Origin: DTU024 sp964518875
GTDB lineage: Bacteria > Bacillota > Clostridia > Christensenellales > Aristaeellaceae
Reading direction: 5' to 3'
Length of the DNA stretch: 64,000 bases
Assembly (NCBI GenBank): GCA_964518875.1
Contig: CAZFHI010000005.1
Location: 1 to 64,000 of the forward strand
Shown here: in pieces, positions 7,875 through 15,286 of the stretch
How positions within the stretch are numbered: the first letter of the stretch is position 1
Layout: each line of letters opens with the position of its first letter
Made by a program: the position numbers and the translations under genes
The notes under the pieces: generated by a model
The model's database searches: none
The model's input: the letters and a program-made list of their open reading frames with translations, nothing else
What the model was told of the DNA's origin: nothing

Positions 7875-7898
7875 ACCGGAGGGATATATCCCTCCGGT
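7875..7898 (+). terminator. 24 bp palindrome between binding-protein and permease genes
   Basis: ACCGGAGGGATA and its exact complement form a perfect palindrome followed by AGTTTATTT, 14 bp past the stop. Such stems between a binding-protein gene and its permeases commonly act as partial terminators or RNA-stabilising structures, giving more binding protein than permease. Confidence 0.65.
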
Positions 7899-7923
7899 AG
7901 TTTATTTAAGGGGGGACGTCTGC

Positions 7924-8829
7924 ATGCGATACAAGAAAAGCGTTATCGCCGCGTTCATATTGCCGGCCATTTTGTTTTTCTGCCTTATATTTTTATACCC
8001 TATAATCCGGACAGCGATAATGAGCTTCTACAACGTTGAGAACCTCACTTCCGGCATGAACGAGTGGATTTTTACGGGTTTTGAAAATTATAAAAAACTC
8101 GCCGGCACAAGCTTATTCCGCATATCCATGTGGAACCTGTTCCGCATATGGGCGATAGGCAGCGTTGTGGTAATGCTGCTGGCTCTGCTTTTCGCCGTTA
8201 TACTGCACAGCAATATAAAAGGCATGAAGTTTTTCAGAGCCGTAATATACATGCCCAATATAATTTCCGCAGTGGCTCTTGCGACCATGTGGCTGCAGTA
8301 CGTATATAACCCGCGCTTCGGCCTGCTTACAACATTTTTTAACAGTTTGGGCCTTGTAGACGTGGCGAGAACGCAGTGGACCGCTCCCGGCAACAAGTTC
8401 TGGGCGATGCTGTTTGCGTACTGCTTCGGCATGGTAGGATACCATATGCTTATTTTTTCCTCCGGCATAGAAAAAATACCGCAGGAATTTTACGAGGCCG
8501 CGTCAATAGACGGAGCAAGCAAGCCCGCGCAGTTCAGAAGCATTACATTTCCTCTTTTAAAGGGCGTTATAAAAACAAACATAACCATGTGGTCCATTAC
8601 AAGCGTATCGTTCTTTACATGGTCGCAGCTGTTTTCCACCGTATTGTCCGATGTTGACACTATAAGCCCTGTCGTATACCTGTACAACCAGGTGTTTTCA
8701 GGCGGCAACGTCGTAACAGAGCGCAACGCAGGCGCCGGAGCCGCCGTAGGCATTTTGATGGGCTTATGCGTTGTAATCGTGTTCCTTATCATAAACGCTC
8801 TTATACACGACGACGATTTCGAGTTTTAA
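7924..8829 (+). CDS. Sugar ABC transporter permease (MalF/UgpA type)
   Basis: A 301 aa inner-membrane subunit with about six membrane helices; the first is FILPAILFFCLIFLYPIIR. The cytoplasmic EAA loop that docks the ATPase is clear near residues 194-215 (EFYEAASIDGASKPAQFRSI). It starts at ATG 7924 behind GGGGGGA and is followed after 9 bp by the second permease. It belongs with the binding protein upstream. Confidence 0.93.
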   Translation: MRYKKSVIAAFILPAILFFCLIFLYPIIRTAIMSFYNVENLTSGMNEWIFTGFENYKKLAGTSLFRISMWNLFRIWAIGSVVVMLLALLFAVILHSNIKGMKFFRAVIYMPNIISAVALATMWLQYVYNPRFGLLTTFFNSLGLVDVARTQWTAPGNKFWAMLFAYCFGMVGYHMLIFSSGIEKIPQEFYEAASIDGASKPAQFRSITFPLLKGVIKTNITMWSITSVSFFTWSQLFSTVLSDVDTISPVVYLYNQVFSGGNVVTERNAGAGAAVGILMGLCVVIVFLIINALIHDDDFEF

Positions 8830-8838
8830 GGAGGGCTT

Positions 8839-9714
8839 ATGGAAAATAAAAAAATAAGATCGGGCGGCGTAAACAGCCAGGCTAAGCTTATACCGGGCTA
8901 TATACCGATAGTCATATGGATTATATTCACATTCGTGCTTATAGGGTGGATAGTCGCCGCTTCACTTTCCACAACGCGCGATATATTCATGGGCAAAGCG
9001 TTCGACTTTTCAAACGGCCTGCACTTTGAAAACTATTCAAAGGCCTGGTACAGCCAGAACGTTTCAGTGTTCTTTAAGAACTCCCTCGTATATTCGATTA
9101 TATCCGTTACTTTGCTTATTATAGTATGCGCACCCGCAAGCTACGCGCTTTCAAGGTTCAGGTTCGCATGCAACAAGCTTATACAGAACGGCTTTGTCGC
9201 CGCCATGGGCGTGCCTGTGGTTATGATAATACTGCCGCTGTTTTCAAGCGTGTCGCGCATGAACCTTATGAACAGCGATACGAGCATACGCATACTTATG
9301 ATATTCCTTTATGTAGGCATAAACGTGCCGTATACGACTATATTCCTGCTTACGTTTTTCAGCAATCTTTCAAAAAGCTATGAGGAAGCCGCTTCCATAG
9401 ACGGTTCCGGCCCCATACGCACGTTCTGGAAGATAATGCTGCCCTTAGCGCAGCCAGGCATTGTAACCGTCAGCATATTCAACTTTATAAATATCTGGAA
9501 CGAGTACTTCGTATCCCTCATATTCGCCAACTCAAACTCCACGCGTCCCGTGGCCGTGGGACTTTATTCCATGATTAACTCCATGAAGTACACGGGCGAC
9601 TGGGCGGGCATGTTCGCGTCCGTTATAATAGTTTTCCTGCCGACGTTTATACTTTACCTTTTCCTGAGCGAAAAGATAATAGCGGGCGTAACAGGCGGCG
9701 GCATAAAGGGCTGA
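8839..9714 (+). CDS. Sugar ABC transporter permease (MalG/UgpE type)
   Basis: A 291 aa partner permease with six predicted helices and an EAA loop at about residues 180-200 (SYEEAASIDGSGPIRTFWKI), plus the typical C-terminal IIAGVTGGGIKG. AGGAGGGC stands before the ATG. No nucleotide-binding subunit follows, so the importer probably uses a shared MsmK/MsiK-type ATPase encoded elsewhere, as is common for Gram-positive family-1 sugar importers. Confidence 0.93.
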   Translation: MENKKIRSGGVNSQAKLIPGYIPIVIWIIFTFVLIGWIVAASLSTTRDIFMGKAFDFSNGLHFENYSKAWYSQNVSVFFKNSLVYSIISVTLLIIVCAPASYALSRFRFACNKLIQNGFVAAMGVPVVMIILPLFSSVSRMNLMNSDTSIRILMIFLYVGINVPYTTIFLLTFFSNLSKSYEEAASIDGSGPIRTFWKIMLPLAQPGIVTVSIFNFINIWNEYFVSLIFANSNSTRPVAVGLYSMINSMKYTGDWAGMFASVIIVFLPTFILYLFLSEKIIAGVTGGGIKG

Positions 9715-9825
9715 CGGCTTTTGCGCCATAGTACAGCGCTTGAAGCAGGCTTGTTTTTATTCTTAACGTTATTTTGCGCAAGCTTCGCGTTTATGCAGCA
9801 CTTGAAGCATTAAGCTTTTAAAACG

Positions 9826-9854
9826 AGCGGGCGTTTATTGCCGCCCGCTTTTTT
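9826..9854 (+). terminator. Rho-independent terminator after the sugar transporter operon
   Basis: AGCGGGCG (9826-9833) and CGCCCGCT (9842-9849) with an 8 nt loop and a run of six T. Confidence 0.85.
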
Positions 9855-9880
9855 CGCTGTAAAAAACAAAATAAATATGA

Positions 9881-9886
9881 TATAAT
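9881..9886 (+). promoter_or_regulatory. -10 element of the tat operon
   Basis: A perfect TATAAT 38 bp ahead of the likely start codon. The matching -35 region (TGTAAA, 17 bp upstream) is weak and overlaps the terminator tail. An ATG at 9885 lies inside this -10 box, which argues against it being the translation start. Confidence 0.45.
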
Positions 9887-9923
9887 GCTTTTCAATGAAC
9901 GGAGGGAGGTCCTAACAGGTCCT

Positions 9924-10445
9924 ATGTTTAACATCGGCGCTGGTGAATTATTGTTAATACTGCTTGTCGCCTTTCTTGTCGTCGGGCCTGAAAACTTTCC
10001 CAAAGTGGCGCACGGCATAAAAAAGTTTTTCAGAAACGTAAACAGTTTCATCAAGCAGGCTAAAGAAGAAACGGGCTGGAACGACGCCATGAAAGAAATA
10101 AACGAAACCAAGGCGGAAGTAATAAAACAGACGGGCAGCCTTGAAATAAAAAAAGAATTCGACAAGGAAAAGAGAAATATAGAAAAGGAGTTAGATTCTA
10201 TGAACATAAAAAAAGAAGCGGAAAAAGCAAAAAAGCAGCTTGAAGATTTAAAAGAGCCCGTCAAAAAGGCTGCGGACAGCGTCTCAAAAAAAGCGGAAGA
10301 CGTTAAAAAGGGCGTTTCAGACACAGCTGAAAACGCTGAAAAAAAGGCCGAAGACGTTAAAAAAGGCGTTTCGGACACGCTCAAAGACGCCGAAAAAAAA
10401 GCTAAGGATATTAAAAAAGATATTGCCGAAAAAACCGGCAAATAG
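9924..10445 (+). CDS. TatA/TatB-like twin-arginine translocase subunit with repeat tail
   Basis: A 173 aa single-span protein. Residues 1-20 (MFNIGAGELLLILLVAFLVV) are the short Tat transmembrane helix, followed by the GPENFPKVAHGIKKFF amphipathic helix; the GP hinge and 'FNIG..E' start are TatB-like. The rest is a Lys/Glu-rich helix. Near the end a 20-residue unit, KKAEDVKKGVSDT plus spacer, occurs twice and a third time in decayed form, LEA-like. The ATG at 9924 is preferred because the upstream ATG lies in the promoter; GGAGGGAGG is 14 bp upstream, a rather long distance. tatA and tatC follow. Confidence 0.85.
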   Translation: MFNIGAGELLLILLVAFLVVGPENFPKVAHGIKKFFRNVNSFIKQAKEETGWNDAMKEINETKAEVIKQTGSLEIKKEFDKEKRNIEKELDSMNIKKEAEKAKKQLEDLKEPVKKAADSVSKKAEDVKKGVSDTAENAEKKAEDVKKGVSDTLKDAEKKAKDIKKDIAEKTGK

Positions 10446-10464
10446 CATTTAACAGGAGGAAAAA

Positions 10465-10671
10465 ATGAGACTTGGCATCTGGGAAATTTTATTGATTATA
10501 ATTCTTGCGCTCGTGCTGTTTGGCGGAAACAAGCTCGCGGGCGTAGGCAAGGCTCTCGGCAAGAGCATAAGAGAATTCAAGGACGAAGTAAAACCCAAGG
10601 ACGACAAGGCTGACAAAAACGCGTCCGAAGAAAAAGACGACGAAAAAAAAGACATAGAGGGAAAAGCGTAA
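10465..10671 (+). CDS. tatA: TatA-type translocase subunit
   Basis: A 68 aa protein with the classical TatA layout: IWEILLIIILALVLFGGNKL as membrane helix and hinge, then GVGKALGKSIREFK as amphipathic helix and a short charged tail. TatA oligomers form the protein-conducting part of the twin-arginine pathway. AGGAGG precedes the ATG. It lies between the TatB-like gene and tatC; the stop is one base from the tatC start. Confidence 0.93.
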   Translation: MRLGIWEILLIIILALVLFGGNKLAGVGKALGKSIREFKDEVKPKDDKADKNASEEKDDEKKDIEGKA

Positions 10672-10672
10672 T

Positions 10673-11845
10673 TTGTCTGAAAAGTTGGATAATAAATCCG
10701 AAAAAGATAATAATGGGCGCGGCGGTTCCAACAAGGAAGGCGTAGCGGAAAACCCATCCGGCGCTTCCACCGGCAAGCGGGAGGAACAGATAGATCATGA
10801 AAATTCAGACGAAATAAACGCTTCTGAAGATTCATCTTCCGATAACCCCCGGCAAAGCGCTGAAAGCGACCCGAACGAAGAAAGCGCATCTGAAAACCCC
10901 GCGGAAAACGCGGACGAAGGTTCCAGCGGCGAAAGTTCCAGCGACAAAGGTTCCGATAACGAAGGCTCCGAAAGCGAAGATTCCAGCGGCGAAGGTTCCG
11001 AAGGCGAAAGTTCCAGCAGTGAAGGTTCCGATGACGAAGGTTCTGACAACGAGGACTCCGAAGGCGAAAGTTCTGACAACGAGGACTCCGAAGGCAAAGG
11101 TTCCGATGACGAAGATTCGTCCGCCGTTGGCAAGCAGCCCATTATGCAGCACCTGGGCGCGCTTAGAAAGGTGCTTATAAACAGCATAGTCGCTATACTT
11201 GTGGCGACAGTTGTAAGCATATCCTTTTTAGGGGACTGGCTTGTGGAAATGTTAAGCCGGCCTATCGTCAAGCGCGGCATACAGATTATTTACACCGCGG
11301 TATCCGAAGCCCTTGTTACAAAGCTTAAGGTAAGCCTTATTGCGGGGCTTGTGTTCGCGAGCCCGTACGTGTTTTACCAGCTATGGAGCTTTTTAAGGCC
11401 CGCGCTTTACCCCAAGGAACAAAAAAAATTCCGAATAATGTTTTTTGCGATAGTAACTTTATTTCTGCTCGGAATTTTGTTCTGCTACGGCGTCGTGTAT
11501 TCGCTCGCCCTGGACTTTTTCCTCGTCGCAGGAGAAGGCCTGGCGCAGCCCATGCTTTCAATAGACAAGTACATAGGCTACCTGTTCAGCTTCGCCATAC
11601 CGTTCGGCTTGGCGTTCCAGGTGCCTGTAATTATATACATAACGACCAGCTTAGGGCTTACAACGACTGAAGGCCTCAAAAAAGCGCGCCGCTACGTGGT
11701 ACTTGGGATTGCCGTTCTTTCGGCTGTATTAACTCCGCCGGACGTAGTGTCGCAGCTGCTTATGGCGGTGCCTATGCTCGCTCTGTACGAGCTGAGCGTG
11801 TTCATATCCACCCGCATAAAACCAAGAGGGATGGAAGAAGCATAA
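10673..11845 (+). CDS. tatC: Twin-arginine translocase receptor TatC with long acidic N-terminal extension
   Basis: A 390 aa protein. The C-terminal ~240 residues are TatC with six membrane helices: MQHLGALRKVLINSIVAI, then ASPYVFYQLWSFLRPALYP, LDFFLVAGEG, FGLAFQVPVI and the late LTPPDVVSQLLMAVP signature. TatC binds twin-arginine signal peptides. Ahead of it lie about 150 residues made mostly of Ser, Asp, Glu and Gly with repeated GSDNEDSEGE-like units, which would sit in the cytoplasm. The start is TTG at 10673, two bases past the tatA stop, with AGAGGG upstream. Normal TatC proteins are about 240-260 aa, so the extension is unusual. An internal start (for example a codon near the MQHLG segment) cannot be excluded, but the extension is in frame and unbroken. 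Confidence 0.9.
   Translation: MSEKLDNKSEKDNNGRGGSNKEGVAENPSGASTGKREEQIDHENSDEINASEDSSSDNPRQSAESDPNEESASENPAENADEGSSGESSSDKGSDNEGSESEDSSGEGSEGESSSSEGSDDEGSDNEDSEGESSDNEDSEGKGSDDEDSSAVGKQPIMQHLGALRKVLINSIVAILVATVVSISFLGDWLVEMLSRPIVKRGIQIIYTAVSEALVTKLKVSLIAGLVFASPYVFYQLWSFLRPALYPKEQKKFRIMFFAIVTLFLLGILFCYGVVYSLALDFFLVAGEGLAQPMLSIDKYIGYLFSFAIPFGLAFQVPVIIYITTSLGLTTTEGLKKARRYVVLGIAVLSAVLTPPDVVSQLLMAVPMLALYELSVFISTRIKPRGMEEA
10880..11115. repeat. Low-complexity coding repeat in tatC
   Basis: Codons for Gly-Ser-Asp/Glu repeats give a series of GGTTCCGA, GAAAGTTC and GACGAAGG words; a 30-base unit with TCTGACAACGAGGACTCCGA occurs twice back to back (about 11040-11098). Unit copies are nearly identical, suggesting recent slippage. 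Confidence 0.7.
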
Positions 11846-11857
11846 AAGGAGGAAAAA

Positions 11858-12637
11858 ATGCAAAAGGATCTTCGCATAACAGTATGGAATGAATTTCTGC
11901 ACGAAAACATGTTCAAGGAGATAAGGGAAGTGTACCCTGATGGCATCCACGGCTGTATAGCGGGTTTCTTAAAGGAAGCCGGCTATGAAAACATAAAGAC
12001 CGCAACCCTTTCAGAGCCCGAAAACGGTTTGACGGACGAAGTGCTTAACAGCACCGACGTTTTGATCTGGTGGGGCCACATGGCGCACGACAAGGTTCAG
12101 GACAGCGTTGTTGAAAAGGTGTATAACCGCGTAATGCAGGGCATGGGGCTTATCGCTCTTCATTCATCGCACGCAAGCAAGATAATGCGCAGGCTCTTGG
12201 GGACGGATTCCCACCTTCTGCGCTGGCGCGAAGCGGGCGAAAAGGAAATACTTTGGGTTGTGGACCCGTCCCACCCGATAGCCGATGGCGTTAACGATAA
12301 AATAATATTGGAGCATGAGGAAATGTACGGCGAGACCTTCATAATACCAAAGCCCGACGACATAGTGTTTCTGAGCTGGTTTGAGGGCGGCGAGGTGTTC
12401 CGTTCCGGCGTAACATACACGAGGGGCCGCGGCAAGATATTCTACTTCCGTCCAGGCCACGAGGCCTTCCCCACGTTCTTTAACCCCGACGTACAGCGCG
12501 TCATTTTAAACGCCGTAGACTGGGCAAAGCCGCTTAAGAACGCGCCCAAATGCACGTTGGGCGAAATAAAGGAACCTATAAACCCTATAAGCAACCCGAC
12601 GCATAACGTTATAAAGGGTCTTCACGATAAAAAATAA
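11858..12637 (+). CDS. ThuA-like (trehalose utilisation family) protein
   Basis: A 259 aa cytosolic protein of the ThuA family, which has a class I glutamine amidotransferase-like fold without the usual catalytic triad and occurs in sugar-metabolism operons. Visible features are ITVWNEFLHE at the N-terminus, DVLIWWGHMAHD, GLIALHSSHASKIMRRLLGT, and YTRGRGKIFYFRPGHEAFPT. AGGAGG stands before the ATG; it is 12 bp past tatC, so probably co-transcribed, and a terminator follows. The sugar ABC importer upstream hints at a linked carbohydrate role, but the substrate is unknown. Confidence 0.88.
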   Translation: MQKDLRITVWNEFLHENMFKEIREVYPDGIHGCIAGFLKEAGYENIKTATLSEPENGLTDEVLNSTDVLIWWGHMAHDKVQDSVVEKVYNRVMQGMGLIALHSSHASKIMRRLLGTDSHLLRWREAGEKEILWVVDPSHPIADGVNDKIILEHEEMYGETFIIPKPDDIVFLSWFEGGEVFRSGVTYTRGRGKIFYFRPGHEAFPTFFNPDVQRVILNAVDWAKPLKNAPKCTLGEIKEPINPISNPTHNVIKGLHDKK

Positions 12638-12726
12638 GGCTTAAGCGCGGCTCGGTTTTTATACGCTTATTCAAAGCGACTTAAAAAATATTTCAGACTG
12701 TAAATAAATTAATATTAATAAAAGTT

Positions 12727-12750
12727 AAGGGGGCAAAGCCCCCTTATTGT
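12727..12750 (+). terminator. Terminator after thuA-like gene
   Basis: AAGGGGGC and GCCCCCTT pair around AAA (12727-12745) and TATTGTATTT follows. Closes the tat-thuA unit. Confidence 0.8.
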
Positions 12751-12956
12751 ATTTAAGCTTAGAGAAGCGCTATACCGCATTACTTGCGCGGCAATGCATT
12801 GCTTTTTTTATTCATCAAGCGTAAGCGGCGGATCGAAAATGCACTTGGCAAAGCCGCCCGCCGGCGCTTTGTTAAATCTTTTAAGCTTATATATTGAATT
12901 AATTATAGTTCACCTTATACTTAAGTTTAAACAGCGTAATTTTTTGGCAGACTTTT

Positions 12957-13289
12957 ATAAAGCGTCCAGATTGCGATGAATAAACGAGACTCAGCGGCCG
13001 AGGATAGAATAACTCGCCATAATAAAGCGTACAGCCTGCGGTGAATAAAAAAGACTCAGCGGCCGCGGATATAATATATACTCGCAATAATAAAGCGTCC
13101 GGTCTGCGACGAATAAGCAAGACTCAACAGCCGCGGATAGAATATATACTCGCAATAATAAAGCGTACAGCCTGCGACAAATAAGCAAAACACAGCGGCC
13201 GAGGATAGAATAACTCGCAATAATAAAGCGTCCGCCCTGCGGTGAATAAGCAAGACACAACAGCCGCGAAAAGAATATATACTTGCCAT
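12957..13289. repeat. Tandem repeat, five units of 64-68 bp
   Basis: Units begin with AATAAAGCGT (or ATAAAGCGT), carry CTGCG, GAATAA, AAGACTCAGCGGCCG or variant, and end with ACTCGCAAT. Starts are near 12957, 13021, 13089, 13157 and 13222. Units differ at scattered bases and in a short TATA-type indel (AATAACTCG against AATATATACTCG), which alternates as two subtypes. There are no unique spacers, so it is a minisatellite and not a CRISPR array. Confidence 0.85.
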
Positions 13290-13375
13290 AACGTTGCCGT
13301 AAGGTTTAACCGCATCAGGCTCTTATTAAATTGAATAAAGCGTATATAAAATAGTTCTCGCTTTGGTTTATATAT

Positions 13376-13585
13376 ATTTAAGTCAAATAACTTTGGGGCC
13401 GCTTTTGTCCGTTTTTACGCTTTTCCCTTTGAACTTGGATTTGCTCACATAAAACTGATTCTGCAAAACACGCTTTTTTAATTTAGCTACATTTAAGTCA
13501 AATAGCTTTTAGAGCCGCTTTTGTTTGTTTTACGCTTTTCCCTTTGAATTTAGATTTGCTCACTTAAAATGATTCTGCAAAACAC
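13376..13585. repeat. Direct repeat pair of about 97 bp
   Basis: 13376-13472 and 13491-13585 share TTTAAGTCAAATA, GCCGCTTTTGT, TTACGCTTTTCCCTTTGAA and GATTCTGCAAAACAC with scattered differences. No coding potential; function unknown. Confidence 0.75.
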
Positions 13586-13765
13586 AATTTTATATTATAA
13601 ATTTAAAATTTTAAATTACCGAAATTACCGGGCCTGCGCTAAGCGCGGCATATTTTGTGGAATAAATACGCGTGGCGACGGGAACATAAATTTCGATTAT
13701 CTGGTATATTTTTTGCCATAATTTTATAAAAAATACACTTTTTATAAAAATATTCATTTATTGTG

Positions 13766-13794
13766 TTTACACTAAGCGTAAGCTGTGCTATACT
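13766..13794 (+). promoter_or_regulatory. Promoter of candidate small RNA or leader
   Basis: TTTACA (13766-13771), a 17 bp spacer and TATACT (13789-13794): a near-consensus vegetative promoter in an otherwise non-coding region. Confidence 0.65.
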
Positions 13795-13800
13795 TACACA

Positions 13801-13884
13801 ACGCAAGCGCCTAAAGGCATTTTGTTTTTCGTTTTTTTATCTCCTTTCGAATAGCCGCAGCTTTATATGCGGCTATTTTTATTT
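13801..13884 (+). ncRNA. Candidate small RNA or attenuated leader
   Basis: A transcript from the promoter at 13766-13794 would run about 80 nt and end at the hairpin ATAGCCGCA/TGCGGCTAT (13851-13876) followed by TTTTTATTT. It has a small GCC-TAAA-GGC stem at its 5' part and an unstructured pyrimidine-rich middle (TTTGTTTTTCGTTTTTTTATC). It could be an independent sRNA or the attenuator of the gene at 13921. No known riboswitch class was recognised. Confidence 0.5.
13851..13884 (+). terminator. Hairpin terminator of the candidate small RNA
   Basis: Nine base pairs (ATAGCCGCA with TGCGGCTAT), 8 nt loop, then TTTTTATTT. It lies 37 bp upstream of the next start codon. Confidence 0.75.
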
Positions 13885-13920
13885 GCCCGCGCTTGATAAA
13901 ACGCTTTGAAAGGCTGTATA

Positions 13921-14295
13921 ATGGCTTTAAACGGCGGGGATAGCTTGACGCATTTTACGCTGACGCGCCGCCGCAGTATGTTAAACGCTATGGAGAACGG
14001 CATGGAAGAAAAAGAGCGTCTTTGGGTAAAGCTTATAAGGAAAAACAAAATAGTTAAAGACATGGTTGTCCCTATTGAAAGCGGGGACTGGTTCTACGCG
14101 CTTTCAAAAGCCTGCCACGCATTTGACTTATCCGTTCCCGTTTTGCTCAACAGCCATATGAAAGACTGGAACGAGTTCCACCTCGCGCGATTTCTTCCCG
14201 ACGATTTTGTAGACAGCTTTAATTTTGACAGAATGGAAGCGGAGGGCATATCTGATAGTTCCCGCCCTATGTCAAGGGATCCTAAAAACGCGTAA
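13921..14295 (+). CDS. Small protein of unknown function (124 aa)
   Basis: A soluble 124 aa protein with no signal peptide or membrane segment. The best start is ATG 13921, with AAAGG seven bases upstream; a TTG at 13906 would add five residues. The central part, ERLWVKLIRKNKIVKDMVVP followed by FYALSKACHAFDLSVPVLL, and the C-terminal FHLARFLPDDFVDSFNFDRM, read like a compact alpha/beta domain. I do not recognise the family. The upstream promoter and hairpin suggest attenuation control. A 400 bp repeat-bearing spacer follows. Confidence 0.7.
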   Translation: MALNGGDSLTHFTLTRRRSMLNAMENGMEEKERLWVKLIRKNKIVKDMVVPIESGDWFYALSKACHAFDLSVPVLLNSHMKDWNEFHLARFLPDDFVDSFNFDRMEAEGISDSSRPMSRDPKNA

Positions 14296-14701
14296 AAAGC
14301 GCCGCATATAGCGCGCCGCGTTTATTAATCTTAATAAAAAATATATTGCCTGCGATGTTTAGCGCTTGAAAAGGCTTTATTGAGCGCGTGAAAAGACTTT
14401 TTATAAGCTACGTATATATATTTTAAAAAACTATAACGGTATTTCCAATTCCGACCGCGCTTACAAAGCGGCGGGTTTAAGCATAAAAATATTCGCATCG
14501 CCTGCGATGTTTAGCGCGTGAAAAGGCTTTTTATACGCTACGTATATATATTTTAAAAAACTATAACGGTATTTCCAATTCCGACCGCGCTTACAAAGCG
14601 GCGTGTTTAAGCATAAAAATATTCGCTTAACTTAAAATATTAACGCGTAAATTATTTACGCGTAATATTGTAATTTTTAATTTGAGCGCTTAAACGCGGT
14701 T
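14296..14701. other. Non-coding spacer with a 130 bp duplication
   Basis: No gene is seen. The stretch contains two near-identical copies of a ~113 bp sequence and AT-rich filler, between a plus-strand gene and the 3' end of ogt. Confidence 0.7.
14384..14626. repeat. Recent direct duplication, 113 bp at 130 bp spacing
   Basis: 14384-14496 and 14514-14626 are almost identical (differences at AAAAGACTTT/AAAAGGCTTT, ATAAGC/ATACGC and GCGGGTTT/GCGTGTTT). The linking TGCCTGCGATGTTTAGCGC piece also recurs ahead of the first copy at about 14347. High identity against the decayed repeats elsewhere points to a young tandem duplication. Confidence 0.85.
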
Positions 14702-15286
14702 TTAAGCGCCCATCCCTTGTTTTTCAAGCTGCAAGAGCTTTATTTTTATATCCATGCCGCCTGAAAATCCCGTAAGGCCGCCGTCTGATCCTATCAGCCT
14801 GTGGCAGGGTATGAAAACAGGTATTGGGTTTTTGCCCGCCGCCTGTCCCACGGCGCGCGCCGACATTCTGCCGTTTCTTTTTTCAGCTATTTTTTTAGCA
14901 ATTTCACCGTAGGACGCCGTTTTGCCGTAGGGTATCTTTAAAAGCTCTTCGAATACCTCCTTTTGAAAGTCTGTTCCTCGGGGCTTTAAAGCGAGTTTAT
15001 TCCCGGGTATCCTGCATAAAAAATAGTCTGACAGCCATAAAAAAGCTTCGCTCAGCGCATGCGGCACGTTTAAATACTGCGCTTCGCTCTTTTTAACATT
15101 TTCAACCCTTGAAGGCAGATTAAGAATATAAATCGTCTTGTCCCGCCCCGCTTTATTTAAATCATAACTATATTCCGCGTTTGAAAGCTTGTCCCGCATA
15201 AAATTAAGCTCTGTTATAAATTCCCCGTCGCTTACGACTTCAAGCGCGCCGACGGGGCTTTCCGGTAAAATCAAAGAGTATTTCAC
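14702..15286 (-). CDS. ogt: Methylated-DNA-[protein]-cysteine S-methyltransferase
   Basis: Suicide DNA-repair enzyme removing O6-alkyl groups from guanine onto its own cysteine. The C-terminal domain shows GTDFQKEVFEELLKIPYGKT, ASYGEIAKKI, the helix with ARAVGQAAGKNP and the active site PVFIPCHRLIGSDG, with acceptor Cys161. The start is taken as GTG 15286, because GGGAGG lies six bases before it; the in-frame ATG at 15301 has no ribosome-binding site. That gives 194 aa. It is monocistronic in a spacer-rich area. No LexA box was seen upstream. Confidence 0.93.
   Translation of the reverse strand: MKYSLILPESPVGALEVVSDGEFITELNFMRDKLSNAEYSYDLNKAGRDKTIYILNLPSRVENVKKSEAQYLNVPHALSEAFLWLSDYFLCRIPGNKLALKPRGTDFQKEVFEELLKIPYGKTASYGEIAKKIAEKRNGRMSARAVGQAAGKNPIPVFIPCHRLIGSDGGLTGFSGGMDIKIKLLQLEKQGMGA

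Larger units (their letters stand above)
12751..13765. other. 1 kb repeat-rich non-coding region
   Basis: No credible gene: the many minus-strand frames at 12.9-13.3 kb are by-products of the tandem repeat (similar peptides in several frames, no start sites). It holds a 64-68 bp tandem array (12957-13289), a 97 bp direct repeat pair (13376-13585) and an AT-rich remainder. Confidence 0.7.

Noticed and set aside
9885..9923. Upstream ATG of the TatB-like gene as start
   Set aside because: The ATG lies inside the TATAAT promoter element and lacks a ribosome-binding site; the mature Tat helix begins at 9924.
10795..11280. Long minus-strand frames opposite tatC
   Set aside because: They mirror the GC-biased Ser/Asp/Glu codon repeats of the plus-strand gene and have no start signals.
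12794..12979. 61-codon plus-strand frame in the repeat spacer
   Set aside because: No ribosome-binding site, it runs into the tandem repeat, and its composition differs from neighbouring genes.
12957..13289. CRISPR-like array
   Set aside because: Unit spacing of 65-68 bp is right for a repeat plus spacer, but the whole unit repeats, there are no unique spacers and no cas genes are near.
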